Below are positions 30,326 through 40,590 of a stretch of 64,000 bases of DNA, piece by piece. A program made the position numbers and the translations under genes. Origin of the DNA: Acanthosepion esculentum. Lineage: Eukaryota > Mollusca > Cephalopoda > Sepiida > Sepiidae. Under the pieces are notes generated by a model, which had not been told where the DNA came from, did no database searches, and worked only from the letters and a program-made list of their open reading frames with translations. The stretch spans positions 53,077,282 to 53,141,281 of the forward strand of contig OZ038487.1 of the NCBI GenBank assembly GCA_964036315.1, in the 5' to 3' direction. Every line of letters begins with the position of its first letter. The stretch's first letter is position 1.

Positions 30326-31453
30326 TGTATAGGTTGAGTAAATCCAGCAAGAAGAAGAATCCTTGTCTTACACCTACTTCTCTTTTTGTGTACTTATTCA
30401 ATTCATTCTCTGTCGATATTCAAGTTGTTTGCTCCCAGTAATAAATTTTGGATTAGACAGTATTAAAATAAATATACAAATAGTAATTGAGAATTTTTCT
30501 AGCAATTATTCTGTTAATTAGAATCCTATTGTTTTATCACAACTTTTCATTTAATAAATGCCTTGATCTTTACAGCCATATCATGTCAGATTTTATAAAA
30601 TGAAGTCATTTTCCACAATATCTATTCTTATTAAAATATTGATAATAACTTGTGTGCTGGCTTTTAGGTTTTATAATACAAAAGAATACAATATCTATCT
30701 TCTTCTATCTTCTAAATAAATAAGCAGCAAATTTTCTTTGTCAATCCATGTGTCTGAAATCCCTCTAACTCAGACCACACTTGCTCTACATAGACATATT
30801 ATACCCTTTTGGAACCAGGATGATCCTGGGATTGAAAATCTTCTCTTCATCTGGTGCTTGAACGTCCGGCATTGGGATTTGTGTTCAGATGAGGAGAGAA
30901 ATGTTAAAAATTCAAATTTTAAAATAACTGAAAAAATTAGTGATTTTAAAAGTTTTTTTTATTTATATTGAATTTAAAGTAAGACAAAAACTTTGTGAAT
31001 TTTAAATCTTTTGTTTTAAATTCACTTTAAAATATCTCCAAATCTTTGTAAACTGAGGAAATCAATTTTATTTCTTCAAAATGCCAAGGAATCAGAATTA
31101 AAGTGACAGGTTTTGGGATGTGAGGTTTTGAAGTTCCCCAGAGTTTGTGATTTGAAGAACTCAAATCAATTGAAGTTCCATGAAGTTTGTGATTTGGAGA
31201 ACTCAGTTTTCGACCTGAATTAAAATTTTGGCCAGAATCAAACTTTTGGTTAGAAATGGACTTATAGCCCTAATTAAAGTGGGGTTTTTGAAGTTCTATG
31301 CAGTAAATTCAAAAATTCAAAATTAGTTCTTCAAAATTATCAATGCTGTTTCTAAGCAGGACCAAAAATCCCTTTAGTTTTGCACCAGAGTCCCAACTGC
31401 CGGAGCTAGCTTAAAATTACACATTGCAGTATAAATTATTATTTCCAGAAGCG
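30326..31453. other. A/T-rich DNA with a small tandem duplication
   Basis: 31132-31210 has two copies of GAAGTTCC..AGTTTGTGATTTG-AGAACTCA. The interval 30735-30900 is more GC-balanced and looks like an unclassified repeat. No gene. Confidence 0.45.
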
Positions 31454-31790
31454 TGGAACCACCTCTTGATTACTGTTGTTCCCAGTTCCACTCTGACTTG
31501 GAGTGGTAACATCTGTTAAGGTCCCAGCTATGAGCAAACTGGGGTCAAAACACTATGAAAATGTAGAAATAGTTTTTCATAGTGAAGTTGCCAGCAATAC
31601 ATTGTCATAGGCAGTAAAATATCAGCAATAACATTTGTGTAAAAAATAAAATAGAATTTTTAAAAAAATGTTATCAGCAATACATTTTTGTAAAATAAAT
31701 TATTAATGCTCCGAAGAAAATTAAATTTTGGCATCAAATGACCCATAAGGAGTTAAAATACCATTAAACAAACCAAAAGAACCTGGACCT
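31454..31790 (+). mobile_element. SINE-like element, sister of 15151-15509
   Basis: GGAACCACCTCTTGATTACT, AGGTCCCAGCTATGAGCAAA, repeated CAGCAATACATTxTTGTAA blocks and a 3' end AAATGACCCATAAGGAG with CATTAAACAAACC. Confidence 0.65.
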
Positions 31791-32940
31791 TTTAGCCTTG
31801 GTTGGTAACCAGTCTAGGGAAATGAATAAATAGTCAGACTTCAAAGCCTTTGAATTTAGTAACAAAATAATTATGTGTTCAAACCCTGGGCTAGTAGTAC
31901 AGACTTCTTGTGTGTAAAGTATAAAATTCACCAGATTCATCTTTAAAATCTGTATTTTATTTCTCTTAAGTCAAATGATCTCAACAATCTTTATATACTA
32001 GATAAGCCACAAGAAATCAGATCTGTAGCCGGTGATTTAATGCTCTGCCACTAAGATATCTTTATGAAATTGTCCATTTTTGGACAAAATTCTTATATGC
32101 TCCTTGTCTGCCTTGATTACTATTTATAAAACAGTTTTCAATTTTGGAGTTGCTTCGTACAACTCCAAGAATTCCTTGAACTGGAATAACCACCTTTATT
32201 CTGGGATTAATTACTGTTGGATTTGTCTTAGAAAAGTAATTACGCTTATATCTCTGGGATACCTTATGTGCTGAGATATCATGTCTTTTGCATTAGTCCT
32301 TATCAGCTATTTATTGAAGCACTTTTCTGACTGATAGATCTTCATTGTCTACAATAGTTCTTATCATTTGGAATAAGCATTAGTTGAAATATCACTTGCT
32401 TACAACAAAGCAGACACAGCATTAAGAGGAGTGTGTTTTATGTAAAAAATGCATTCAGCCATAAGAATTCTTGAAAAGATGCTTCAGGAACTTGACAATA
32501 GCTAACATTAATAATTAGTAATATTGGCACTGGGTAATTATAAAAGCAATAGAAATATGCTTTGTCAGAATAAAAGTTAAGTTAGAAGTGCTGCTGTTAA
32601 TGCCTGGCTGGGTTCAACACGCTTTGTCTATTTTTTATAATAGGAATTATTATCACATTTACAGCTGCATACTGAATAATGTTTTACATGCATTCGTAGT
32701 GAACTAGCAATGATACCTGGCATTGCACAAGCCAAATCATTTTCTTCCATTCTGTTGCATGGTAGAGTATTTTGATGGATGTAATAGCATTAGCAAAACA
32801 GTTGCAACTAAAGCAAGATTTTGTTTATTTCATATATAAGTGATGATATCATGTTTATAATAGTTATAAAATAGTTAAAATAATAATTAAAAATCAAAAT
32901 ATTACTTTTCTCCCCTTATATGCTTATGCTTACTTCCCTT
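31791..32940. other. A/T-rich DNA, nothing recognised
   Basis: TTAGCCTTGGTTGGTAACCAGTCTAGGG near 31796 (written as two motifs: CTTGGTTGGTAACC and CAGTCTAGGG) is a SINE scrap. The rest shows no feature. Confidence 0.4.
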
Positions 32941-32948
32941 GTCTCCCA

Positions 32949-33115
32949 GGTAAAATGGTAAGGTGGTAACTATTTAAGTGTTAAAATGGTAAGGTGGTAA
33001 CTGTTTAAGTGTTAAAATGGTAAGGTGGTAACTGTTTAAATGTTAAAATGGTAAGGTGGTAACTGTTTAAGTGTTAAAATGGTAATGTGGTAACTATTTA
33101 AGTGTTAAAATGGAT
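32949..33115. repeat. 31-bp minisatellite
   Basis: Five copies of GTTAAAATGGTAAGGTGGTA plus ACTGTTTAAGT, spaced 31 bp (TAAAATGG at 32951, 32982 and onward). Confidence 0.95.
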
Positions 33116-33129
33116 TGATTTGAATAAGT

Positions 33130-33400
33130 AAGCAATTTTATTATAAATACCAACAACAGAACAATGAGTGAAATGTGCAAGAGAAGAAACTGTTAGCATG
33201 GAACTTATGGTTACATCTAGCTATTTCCACTGTAAAATGATGAGACCTAGCAGCCAATCTAGTACTGCACTTAAATTCATAAAATCTAGGTACCAAAGGG
33301 GATAGCTCATTAGAACAATTACCAAAAAAATATTTAATGAAAAGCTTTATCTCCATTATGCAAAAACTCTTAAGTGTGGTAAGCTATACAATACTTGCTG
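33130..33400 (-). pseudogene. LINE B fragment, C-terminal domain
   Basis: Minus-strand frame of 71 codons: F-G-N-C-S-N-E-L-S-P-L-V-P-R, then R-S-H-H-F-T-V-E-I-A-R-C-N-H-K-F and F-F-S-C-T. Ends at about 33130. Confidence 0.78.
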
Positions 33401-33474
33401 GCAAATGTAAAACAGACATTTTTTACAGAAATGAGAGGAAAATGAAAAATACAACTGCTATGAATGGCAGTTAA

Positions 33475-33850
33475 AAAGGAAAGTAAAACATCTCGCTTGT
33501 GGAACTCGCTTCTGGTTTCTCTGCCACTTACAACCTTCATAAATTTACTAAGAAAGGACAGGAAATTGTGGAGAGCTATAATCGCCAACATCAAAGGGAT
33601 ATGACACATACAAAAAGACCATTAAAAAGTGAGAGGACTTAGTGAATTTAACACTCTGAAGACTGAAGGCAAATGTGACAAAAGAAAGCAGAAAGTGACC
33701 TACATAATGAGCTTGTGTAAATGGATGGCAGAACAGAGATTAAGAGGGGAAGTAAAAAGACAAAACTTACCAGGGGCTACAAAGAATAGGAAGTTGTGGA
33801 GTGTCACAATCACTCACTTCCTGAAGAGATACAGCACATAGAAAAAGAAG
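33475..33850 (+). pseudogene. LINE B scrap followed by two LINE A 3' ends
   Basis: 33475-33540 reads S-R-L-W-N-S-L-L-V-S-L-P (LINE B). 33545-33615 and 33640-33850 are two LINE A 3' ends in the same direction: S-L-C-K-W-M-A-E-Q-R-L-R-G-E-V-K-R, R-K-L-W-S-V-T-I-T-H-F-L-K-R and an A-rich AAAAAGAAGAA end. Confidence 0.72.
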
Positions 33851-34412
33851 AATTGCAAATAAATTTTTTAATCAATTTCTGTCTTCATTTCAAATTCAGT
33901 TCTCACTGTGTGCTCAATACTAGAAACCTTGTACCAGACTAAAGTCAGTCTGTAATTATTCAGAACAAGACTGATGTCACAAATTGCAAAGGGAGAAATA
34001 TAACAAATTTACAAGTTTAATTCATCAAGAGAGAAAGACATAACCTGAACATTTCCATTTTACCAACTTGGTACAAGAAGTTTTATTTTCTTGCACAATG
34101 TCTGTAATGTTTTCTTTATGACTTTGTACCACAGATTTCATTTGTGCATGACAAATATCCTGAATCATCTTGATTACCAAAGTTGTCATCAGGGTTTTTC
34201 ATCTCCTAAGTGAGTGTTTAATTATTAACATCACTGATTTGTCAGTAAGAAAATAACTGGAAAAACAGATCTTCAGTACAATTTTCTGCAAGTGAATATT
34301 TGCAAGTATTGGTGGTGTATAGACTGAAACTATTTTATGTAAATTAGGAATGAATTTTGAAAGGAACATTTTTTTTTTCTTTTTTCCAATTTATTAAAAA
34401 ATTTCATTAGCT

Positions 34413-34415
<3 letters not shown>
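33851..34415. other. A/T-rich DNA, nothing recognised
   Basis: No family match; TACCAACTTGGTACAAGAAG at 34063-34082 resembles the mariner 3' part at 35770 (inverted) and may be a scrap of it. Confidence 0.4.

Positions 34416-34469
<54 letters not shown>
34416..34469. repeat. (TA)n microsatellite
   Basis: About 27 TA units. Confidence 0.95.
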
Positions 34470-34477
<8 letters not shown>

Positions 34478-34784
34478 TCTTCTAAAGTCTTCTGATTCTC
34501 TATCATTTGCAGTGACTTTGCTTTTTAGTGGCATTATTTCCTTGCTTAGTGTAAATTGATTAAAAAATATATATCAATCATTTCTTCTATAAATATACAC
34601 AATTTTAAACTATATATATATATATATTTTTTTTTTTTTAAAGAAAAGATGTATGACAAATTAGAAATGTTTTTGTGATGTGTTTCATCAGTCCAATGAA
34701 GGAGAGGGTTTATTATTTACTTTCCCCACTTTGTCAAACATCTTTTCTTTCAAAACTGTTCTTGATATATAAAATTTCTATATC

Positions 34785-34785
<1 letters not shown>

Positions 34786-34830
<45 letters not shown>
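34786..34830. repeat. (TA)n microsatellite
   Basis: About 22 TA units. Confidence 0.95.
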
Positions 34831-34833
<3 letters not shown>

Positions 34834-34978
34834 ATAATAATAGCTAAACTTAAAAATAAGTTAAAGGCTTAAAATATAAAATAGACTAAGGGCTCAATGC
34901 CAGAGTCGACAGAGCTTAATTATAATATACCAATATTATCAATATAAATGATTGAGTAGCAGTTTTTGGTATTGATAA

Positions 34979-34984
<6 letters not shown>

Positions 34985-35070
<86 letters not shown>
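34985..35070. repeat. (TA)n-(GA)n-(CAGA)n compound microsatellite
   Basis: TA to 35024, GA to about 35046, then six CAGA units. Confidence 0.95.
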
Positions 35071-35112
35071 GACAAAGAGTGAGTTTAAATTTGACTATAT
35101 TTATAGGGAAAA

Positions 35113-35245
35113 TTGATTGGTTAGTTGATTGAATTGCTTTTTATGGCTTATTAACCCTTAGTGGGTTATTTAATGCCAACACATATTTTGGATTGTAAGA
35201 ATAATTCTTGTGGGTGAAGTGTTTTGATAATAACAATTTATAGGA
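35113..35245 (-). mobile_element. SINE 3 tail fragment
   Basis: TTTTTATGGCTTATTAACCC, TTAGTGGGTTATTTAATGCC: the reverse of the TTAAATAACCCA...GGGTTGATAxGCC tail. Confidence 0.7.
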
Positions 35246-35322
35246 GAAGTGAAACAGACAGTGTGGCCATTTGTACTGCATGGGGATTGTCACTTTCATG
35301 CATCGTTGCAGTCTTCAAACTA

Positions 35323-35402
35323 TTAGGTTGGTGCAAAAATAATGTCGTTTTTTGACGTTCAAGATCATGTCAAAAAACAACATTATTTTTGCACCAACCT
35401 AA
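35323..35402. mobile_element. MADE1-like mariner MITE, 80 bp
   Basis: Exact 80-bp palindromic element: TTAGGTTGGTGCAAAAATAA at the left, its inverse TTATTTTTGCACCAACCTAA at the right, flanked by TA on both sides (35321-35322, 35403-35404). Arms are about 37 bp with a short centre GACGTTCAAGATCATGTC. Human MADE1, a relic of Hsmar1, is also 80 bp with the terminus TTAGGTTGGTGCAAAAGTAA. The irritans/Hsmar1-type terminus is therefore clear; the internal bases differ from the human element. Confidence 0.95.
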
Positions 35403-35404
35403 TA

Positions 35405-36185
35405 AGATCATACAGAAGCATAAAAGTTACCATGTGTACAGAGAACCTTGCTTGCTTATGAAGCCGTTCATAGCAAAGTAGTCAAAGCATGTTGAATCAA
35501 ACAACAGTTGCTCCTTAAAAGGTGGATGCACATTTGAATCTTATTGGAAGGCACATTTTCTTCAACAAGATTACTTGAATGTTCAAGCTGGTAGATGAAA
35601 TAAAATAATGTTTAAATTAAATGGGGTATCTAATCAAATATGGGTATCCACTAAAACTGGCATTTAAGGTAATATATAATTTCCGTATTCCCTCAGTGTA
35701 AAAATCTTTGGATTGGTGTCTCAGCCAGTCACTCACAACACTTTTGACTTCATTATCACTTTTAAACTTCTTGTACCAAGTTGGTAAAAAGGTGGAGGAT
35801 CGTGTACCATTAATTTTCTTTAACAAGATTACTTGAATGTTCAAGCTGGTAGATGAAATAAAATAATGTTTAAATTAAATGGGGTATCTAATCAAATATG
35901 GGTATCCACTAAAACTGGCATTTAAGGTAATATATAATTTCCGTATTCCCTCAGTGTAAAAATCTTTGGATTGGTGTCTCAGCCAGTCACTCACAACACT
36001 TTTGACTTCATTATCACTTTTAAACTTCTTGTACCAAGTTGGTAAAAAGGTGGAGGATCGTGTACCATTAATTTTCTTTAACAAGATTACTTGAATGTTC
36101 AAGCTGGTAGATGAAATAAAATAATGTTTAAATTAAATGGGGTATCTAATCAAATATGGGTATCCACTAAAATTGACATTTAAGG

Positions 36186-36189
<4 letters not shown>
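35405..36189 (-). pseudogene. Mariner-like transposase C-terminus in a 258-bp tandem array
   Basis: Minus-strand frames of 75 codons occur twice, identical, 258 bp apart (35617-35844, 35875-36102). They read G-T-R-S-S-T-F-L-P-T-W-Y-K-K-F-K-S-D-N-E, then V-S-D-W-L-R-H-Q-S-K-D-F-Y-T-E-G-I-R-K-L. D-W-L-R-x-Q-x-x-D-F-Y-x-x-G-I is the usual end of mariner transposases, just before the stop. A third partial unit ends at (TA)n (36189). Upstream, 35405-35560 is probably more of the same element. The catalytic part is absent. Confidence 0.75.

Positions 36190-36226
<37 letters not shown>
36189..36226. repeat. (TA)n microsatellite ending the tandem array
   Basis: About 19 TA units exactly where the third 258-bp unit stops. 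Confidence 0.95.
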
Positions 36227-36229
<3 letters not shown>

Positions 36230-36351
36230 AATAGGTTATGGTTGTTCCAACAAGAGAAAAATGTATATTTTGAAATAAGAGAGAAACTGCAAACATTTTT
36301 GGTTATAATGTGGGTTTGTTTTAGTGTATATATTATATTTTAGTCTTCATA

Positions 36352-36397
36352 TTTTTCTACGCGCGTTTCTGATCTCGTGACCTTCTTCAGGCAAATA
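36352..36397 (-). ncRNA. Hammerhead-like motif
   Basis: Minus strand: CTGAAGA (36390-36384), a hairpin GGTC-ACGA-GATC (36382-36371), GAAA (36369-36366), then CGCGCG and a GTA site (36360-36358). Stem I is C-G, a G/A mismatch, then three T-A pairs. One unpaired A sits on each side of stem II where hammerheads normally have a G-C pair, and the stem III loop is only 2 nt, so this is hammerhead-like and may not cut. Confidence 0.4.
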
Positions 36398-36707
36398 AAA
36401 GGAATCAATTTTTAAAAGAATAAATTTTCCTTATGTTCTTTTAATGTTTCATTGTTCATTTTCTCTATTTGTAGTGAGCTTTGACCTCATTTCTGGACTG
36501 TAAGGAAAAGTGATTTTCTGTCTAAGTGGTAATAAAATCATTAAGTCTGGTCTGAGTGGTCATGATGGTAGATGTGTTGATGAAAGATGTTTTCCTATCC
36601 CTACATTACTCTTGAGACTATCAAATCTATTTTTGTGTATCATGTGTGCATGTGTGTCCCCATTAGCTTGCACATGAATCAGCATACACATATATATACA
36701 TGCATGC

Positions 36708-36708
<1 letters not shown>

Positions 36709-36739
<31 letters not shown>

Positions 36740-36748
36740 ATATATATT
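36709..36748. repeat. (TA)n microsatellite, imperfect
   Basis: TA run with two TTT interruptions. Confidence 0.9.
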
Positions 36749-36882
36749 TATGAAAGAAAAGATGAAATGCATTACAAAATTTTTTTCCAATTTGTTGTAC
36801 ATCTTTTCTTTCAAAACTGTTCTTAATATATAAAAATTCATATAAAATGTATATATTTTTATCCCTTAGATACATTTATATA

Positions 36883-37075
36883 CAAGGGTCATTCAATAAA
36901 TAAGGTGAATTTTTTGATATAAGGACTTCTAATACAGATAGAAGCTTACTCTTTTTTTATTTTTTTTTGTTTTTACTTCTTTTTCACATGGATTTATTTT
37001 CTTTTGTAGATTTAAAAAAACTTTGAAAGTTTTGGCGATTAACAAAAATGGCTGACCAAGCCATATATATATGAT
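36883..37075 (+). mobile_element. Mariner-like element, 5' end
   Basis: TA (36881-36882) then CAAGGGTCATTCAATAAATA, leader GGACTTCTAATACAGATAG, and ATG at 37050 opening M-A-D-Q-A. Matches 1-181 inverted. Beyond 37075 the frame is not continuous. Confidence 0.65.
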
Positions 37076-37148
37076 GCAGGTATTCTTGATGATAATAGAC
37101 CACGGAAGATGTTTAGATTTTTCAATCAACATTTCTTGAATTTGAAAC

Positions 37149-37303
37149 CAAATGATTTATCTGTCTATATTTCTGAGATGAGGTATTATGTACAGTATTT
37201 ACATTAGTCAGACTATTGTCCTCATCTTTGTCGCCATATTTGTCACTGTGACAAATATGGCGACAATAGTCCGACTAATGTAAATGCTGTACAAATGATT
37301 TAT
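37149..37303. mobile_element. Fold-back of a SINE 2 tail with 12-bp direct repeats
   Basis: CAAATGATTTAT flanks the segment on both sides (37149-37160, 37292-37303). Inside, 37189-37246 (TGTACAGTATTTACATTAGT ... GCCATATTTGTCAC) is followed by its inverse 37248-37293, which lacks about 12 bases (AAAGATGAGGAC). The left part is the SINE 2 tail. Confidence 0.8.
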
Positions 37304-37394
37304 ATTGGATAAAAATAAATGAATGAACAGTCAATTTCATTCTGTTGTGTTTGACAATACATACATAAAAAAACTTACTGCTTATGTATATGTT

Positions 37395-37480
37395 TTCAAT
37401 ATGAACTCCCTTTCATTGACTTGCTTCCCTGATAACTACAATCTTCAAAATCTTTCAATACAATGTCAATCGCTATTTTC
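37395..37480 (+). pseudogene. LINE B scrap
   Basis: N-S-L-S-L-T-C-F-P-D-N-Y-N-L-Q-N-L matches the family's C-terminal W-N-S-L-P-x-x-C-F-P-x-x-Y-N-L. Confidence 0.6.
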
Positions 37481-37844
37481 TGTCTTCTTGAATCTGTTTC
37501 ATCTTTTATTACTTCCTCAGTCCTCTCTATACTCAGTCTTCTCTCTCAATTTCATTCCCTGTAACTCTCTGCATACTAGTAGCATTTCCACCTTGCTTGG
37601 GGTGAAATGATTTTTGAAATAAGTATATAAGGAAGTGTGGATATATTAATGAACATTGCTTGGTGACTGTTAGTTTTACATCTTAAGCAATCATTATATT
37701 ATGTGTCTAATGATCATGTGTAAAACTGTCACCATGCAATATTGATTCCAATGTTCACACTGTTTATATCTACAAACACTCAATTCCCTATATTGAGCAC
37801 TCTTCTCTAATAAATATAGCTGGTTTTAAACAATACATATGAAT
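37481..37844. other. A/T-rich DNA with a scrap of the palindrome-type repeat
   Basis: 37783-37835 (CCCTATATTGAGCACTCTTC, AATAAATATAGCTGGTTTTA) matches 22820-22875, so it is the outer part of the hammerhead-like repeat family without the ribozyme module. Confidence 0.5.
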
Positions 37845-38100
37845 TGTGAGTGGAATTGATGTCCTGAGTTCAAATTCCAGTTCACTTTATGCAAGTAAAT
37901 TAAATAGCAGGGCAGACTGGTGTTGTATGCCTTACATGGCAACAGAAGGAGGGAATACTTGTAGGTTAATTTGCCAACCAGTCAAAGAAAAAGACAGTGT
38001 TGAATTCCAAACTACAGAGAAGACAACAGGAAACCATTTTAGTATCCTTCCCAAGATGTTATGGCAATTCCCAGATAATAAAATCTGTGGAAAGCATTGA
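37845..38100 (+). mobile_element. tRNA-derived SINE fragment
   Basis: B-box-like GAGTTCAAATTCCAG (37866-37880), then GCAGACTGG...GGCAACAGAAGGAGGG. Related to the SINE 3 body but with a different middle. Confidence 0.5.
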
Positions 38101-38261
38101 TCTACATCAAGAAGAGATCTAACATTTTAAAAAACTGATAACTTTGAGCAAATAATTTTCCAATCAGTGCTTTACATGACAACTGTAATTAAAATAATGG
38201 CTTGCTACTCATTCCTGAGTATAAATGTCTGCTTCTGTAGCTAGCTATTCCATGTTGCAGA

Positions 38262-38630
38262 TGCCTGCTCAGTCTTATTCCTGTTTCTTCAACATTTATA
38301 GAACCAACCTTTTGTCTATGTTGCAACTATGCTCAAATGACCTGAGTTACAGTTTCTGGTCAGGGCCAGTACACTTGAAATTCACATCATTGTGAATGAG
38401 GGTTCATGCTTGATGACTTTTGAAAAGTTTTAGCTATTCAGTTTTAATCACAAGCTTTGGATCAAACTGTGGTATGATTTCCAAGCACTATCCAGTGCCA
38501 GCTGTGATCATCCCCAGGTCAATATAACCATGAAAACACCTTCCTAACAAATCAACCATGCAGAGATTTGAACCCAGCTCAGAATGGTAGCATTCTAATC
38601 TTTTGGTAGTGTGCCAAAGTAAGTTAACTC
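38262..38630 (-). mobile_element. SINE 1 copy
   Basis: Minus orientation: tail with GCAGATGCCTGCTCAG, body ACAGTTTCTGGTCAG, head with GATTTGAACCCAGC (B-box-like, RC of GCTGGGTTCAAATC) and AGCATTCTAATCTTTTGGTA. Confidence 0.78.
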
Positions 38631-39291
38631 TACTCTAAAGTGAAAATAAACAAATGTTACAGTACTTTAACATGAAGTTCTAATCTTTAGGTTCATGAAT
38701 ATGCAGCATTATACTTAACTATGTTTTTGCTTCCACACAACTCAGTCACTGTTGCTTCCTCATCCAATAATTACCGTGGAAGAATTACAAAAGGATTAAA
38801 AAGGCACAATAGATGCATGATAAATGAACATGCAAACAGCACACGATTATTTCAAATAAAACTTCATTCATCTTTTCATTTTAAATTCAAAAGATACTAA
38901 ATCCTTAAAGTTTGTCACTTGTCTCCACTTGATCAAAAAAGGTGGAGGATCGTGTACCATTCAGTTGTGCCAATTAACTGATCATAGAAAATAAAATGTT
39001 TACAAGAAAGAGAAGCCTGGGTCAACATCATAGGCTGAATGATGGTAATGATTCAGGAATTTATCTTTTAATTTCCTTTCAAAGTGGATTTTATTGGCTT
39101 TTACTCCCTTCAAGGGCTTATAGCTGCTAATTAGCTTAAATACTCATTGTTGATCTGACATGATATGAATAAAATTAGCTTAGATTAAAATAAAGACTCA
39201 TTATGATTGCAATCAAAGCCAGAAACCCTCTTTATTTGGTGCAGTGCCCAATAAATGCACGCACACGTGTACACACACATACACGCACACA

Positions 39292-39419
39292 CATGTAAAA
39301 GGGAATGCTGAAAAGTATATATATGTAAATGGGAGTGCTGAAAAGTTCTTGGCCTTACAAAAATAAACAAAAATTTAGGGGAAAGAGGTCAGGCAAAGAA
39401 CTCTTCAGCATGTACATAT
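39292..39419. other. Unclassified A/T-rich DNA with a small duplication
   Basis: GGGAATGCTGAAAAGTATAT (39301) recurs as GGGAGTGCTGAAAAGTTCTT (39331). Confidence 0.4.
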
Positions 39420-39842
39420 AAACAGTGGTTATAATGTTTGCCTTCTGACCATATGGCCTGGGATTGAATCTCATCATTGTCAATCTGTTAGGGAGTTGAC
39501 TTCTTGATGTTATCAGCCTAGGGAGGCAATCCCAGCATGCATCACCATTAGAAAGTGCTTGAGAACCACACTACATATAGACCCAAGCCTTGTAAGTGAA
39601 ATTAAATAGGCAGAATTGTTCGTCAATGGTTGTGCTAGCACAAAGTCACAAATCATCTGTTGATGATGCCAGATGATGCCCTCTCTACCGGAAACTGTAG
39701 CTAAATCCCACTCAGCAGAGTTTTATTATAAAGCACATGTGGGCTCTCTGCATATTGAACAAACACAAAAATGCCTGAATTGGTTAATGACCCTAGCAGG
39801 CAGGCATACTTGAAAATGAATGGCCAGCCATTATGCATGTAA
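39420..39842 (+). mobile_element. SINE 1 copy, near full length
   Basis: A-box-like CAGTGGTTATAATG (39422-39435), B-box-like GGGATTGAATCTC, then GACTTCTTGATGTTATCAGC and the 3' CCTAGCAGGCAGGC...GGCCAGCCATTATGC. Confidence 0.82.
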
Positions 39843-40078
39843 TAAAACAGTAAGTATAAAGTGAATCAGACAAAAATTGTTTTTATATTCTCTTATGTGT
39901 GTATAATTAATTTCGGTTGAGCTCTTTGGTTTGAGGTGTGAGTTTGTAAACAGTGACTATTTAAGCTAATATTGCACGACTCTTCGGCAGAATTGAGTCA
40001 CTGTCAGTCACTGTGTGTTTATCTAAATCTAAAAATAAACACGCTAAAATTCACCTTCATCCCTGCCGTGCGCCGACG

Positions 40079-40129
40079 TCTTAGTGGTAGAAGTTCCGAC
40101 TGACGCAAATTCAGTCTGGTTTCGATCCT
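40079..40129 (+). promoter_or_regulatory. tRNA-like internal pol III promoter (A and B boxes)
   Basis: TCTTAGTGGTAG (40079-40090) resembles a pol III A box, and GGTTTCGATCCT (40118-40129) a B box, about 28 bp apart. The flanking sequence 40060-40140 could fold as a decayed tRNA. It precedes the hammerhead by 25 bp, so a pol III transcript from here would contain the ribozyme. Confidence 0.6.
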
Positions 40130-40153
40130 AGCTACAGGCAACCGGATGTCTAG

Positions 40154-40196
40154 CCACACTGATGAGCTGTGAAACAGCGAAACAGTCTGTCTGTGG
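40154..40196 (+). ncRNA. Type I hammerhead ribozyme (canonical core)
   Basis: Helix I: CCACA (40154-40158) with TGTGG (40192-40196), five perfect pairs. Core CTGATGA at 40159-40165. Helix II: GCTG (40166-40169) with CAGC (40175-40178) around TGAAA. Core GAAA at 40179-40182. Helix III: ACA (40182-40184) with TGT (40188-40190) around GTC. Cleavage triplet GTC is 40189-40191, so predicted cutting is after 40191. Every invariant base of the hammerhead consensus is present. The very short helix III is typical of hammerheads in Penelope-like elements and retrozymes, which often act as dimers. It is followed 9 bp later by (TA)n. Confidence 0.88.
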
Positions 40197-40202
40197 ATAA
40201 CA

Positions 40203-40205
<3 letters not shown>

Positions 40206-40272
<67 letters not shown>

Positions 40273-40290
40273 TGTGTGTGTGTGTGTGTG
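40206..40290. repeat. (TA)n-(TG)n compound microsatellite
   Basis: About 32 TA units, then TGCATG and a TG run. Confidence 0.95.
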
Positions 40291-40372
40291 AATGTGTGTA
40301 TGATTAAATGGTGGATTGCATGAAATAAAAGTCGATTGTATGTGTGAATGATGGTGTGATTGTATGGTGCGA

Positions 40373-40590
40373 TGAGTAAATTGTCGCCATTTTATATTTT
40401 TAATTTTGTGTATACATGTTGTTCGTTTTTTATTTTGTTGACTGCACACTATAGTAGGGTCAGCTGGAAACCATCTAGATGAAAAAGAGCACTTTACGCT
40501 GCCAAAAATTTGGAAACAGCATGCTGTATTACTTGACATTTATGCTAGAAACTCCGATACGAATATTTCAGAGTGTTTGGAGGTCATAAA
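40373..40590 (+). mobile_element. Mariner-like 5' fragment (54.9-kb family)
   Basis: GATGAGTAAATTGTCGCCAT, ATAGTAGGGTCAGCTGG and GAGTGTTTGGAGGTCAT match 54940-55135. Its 3' side is replaced by a different mariner. Confidence 0.7.
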
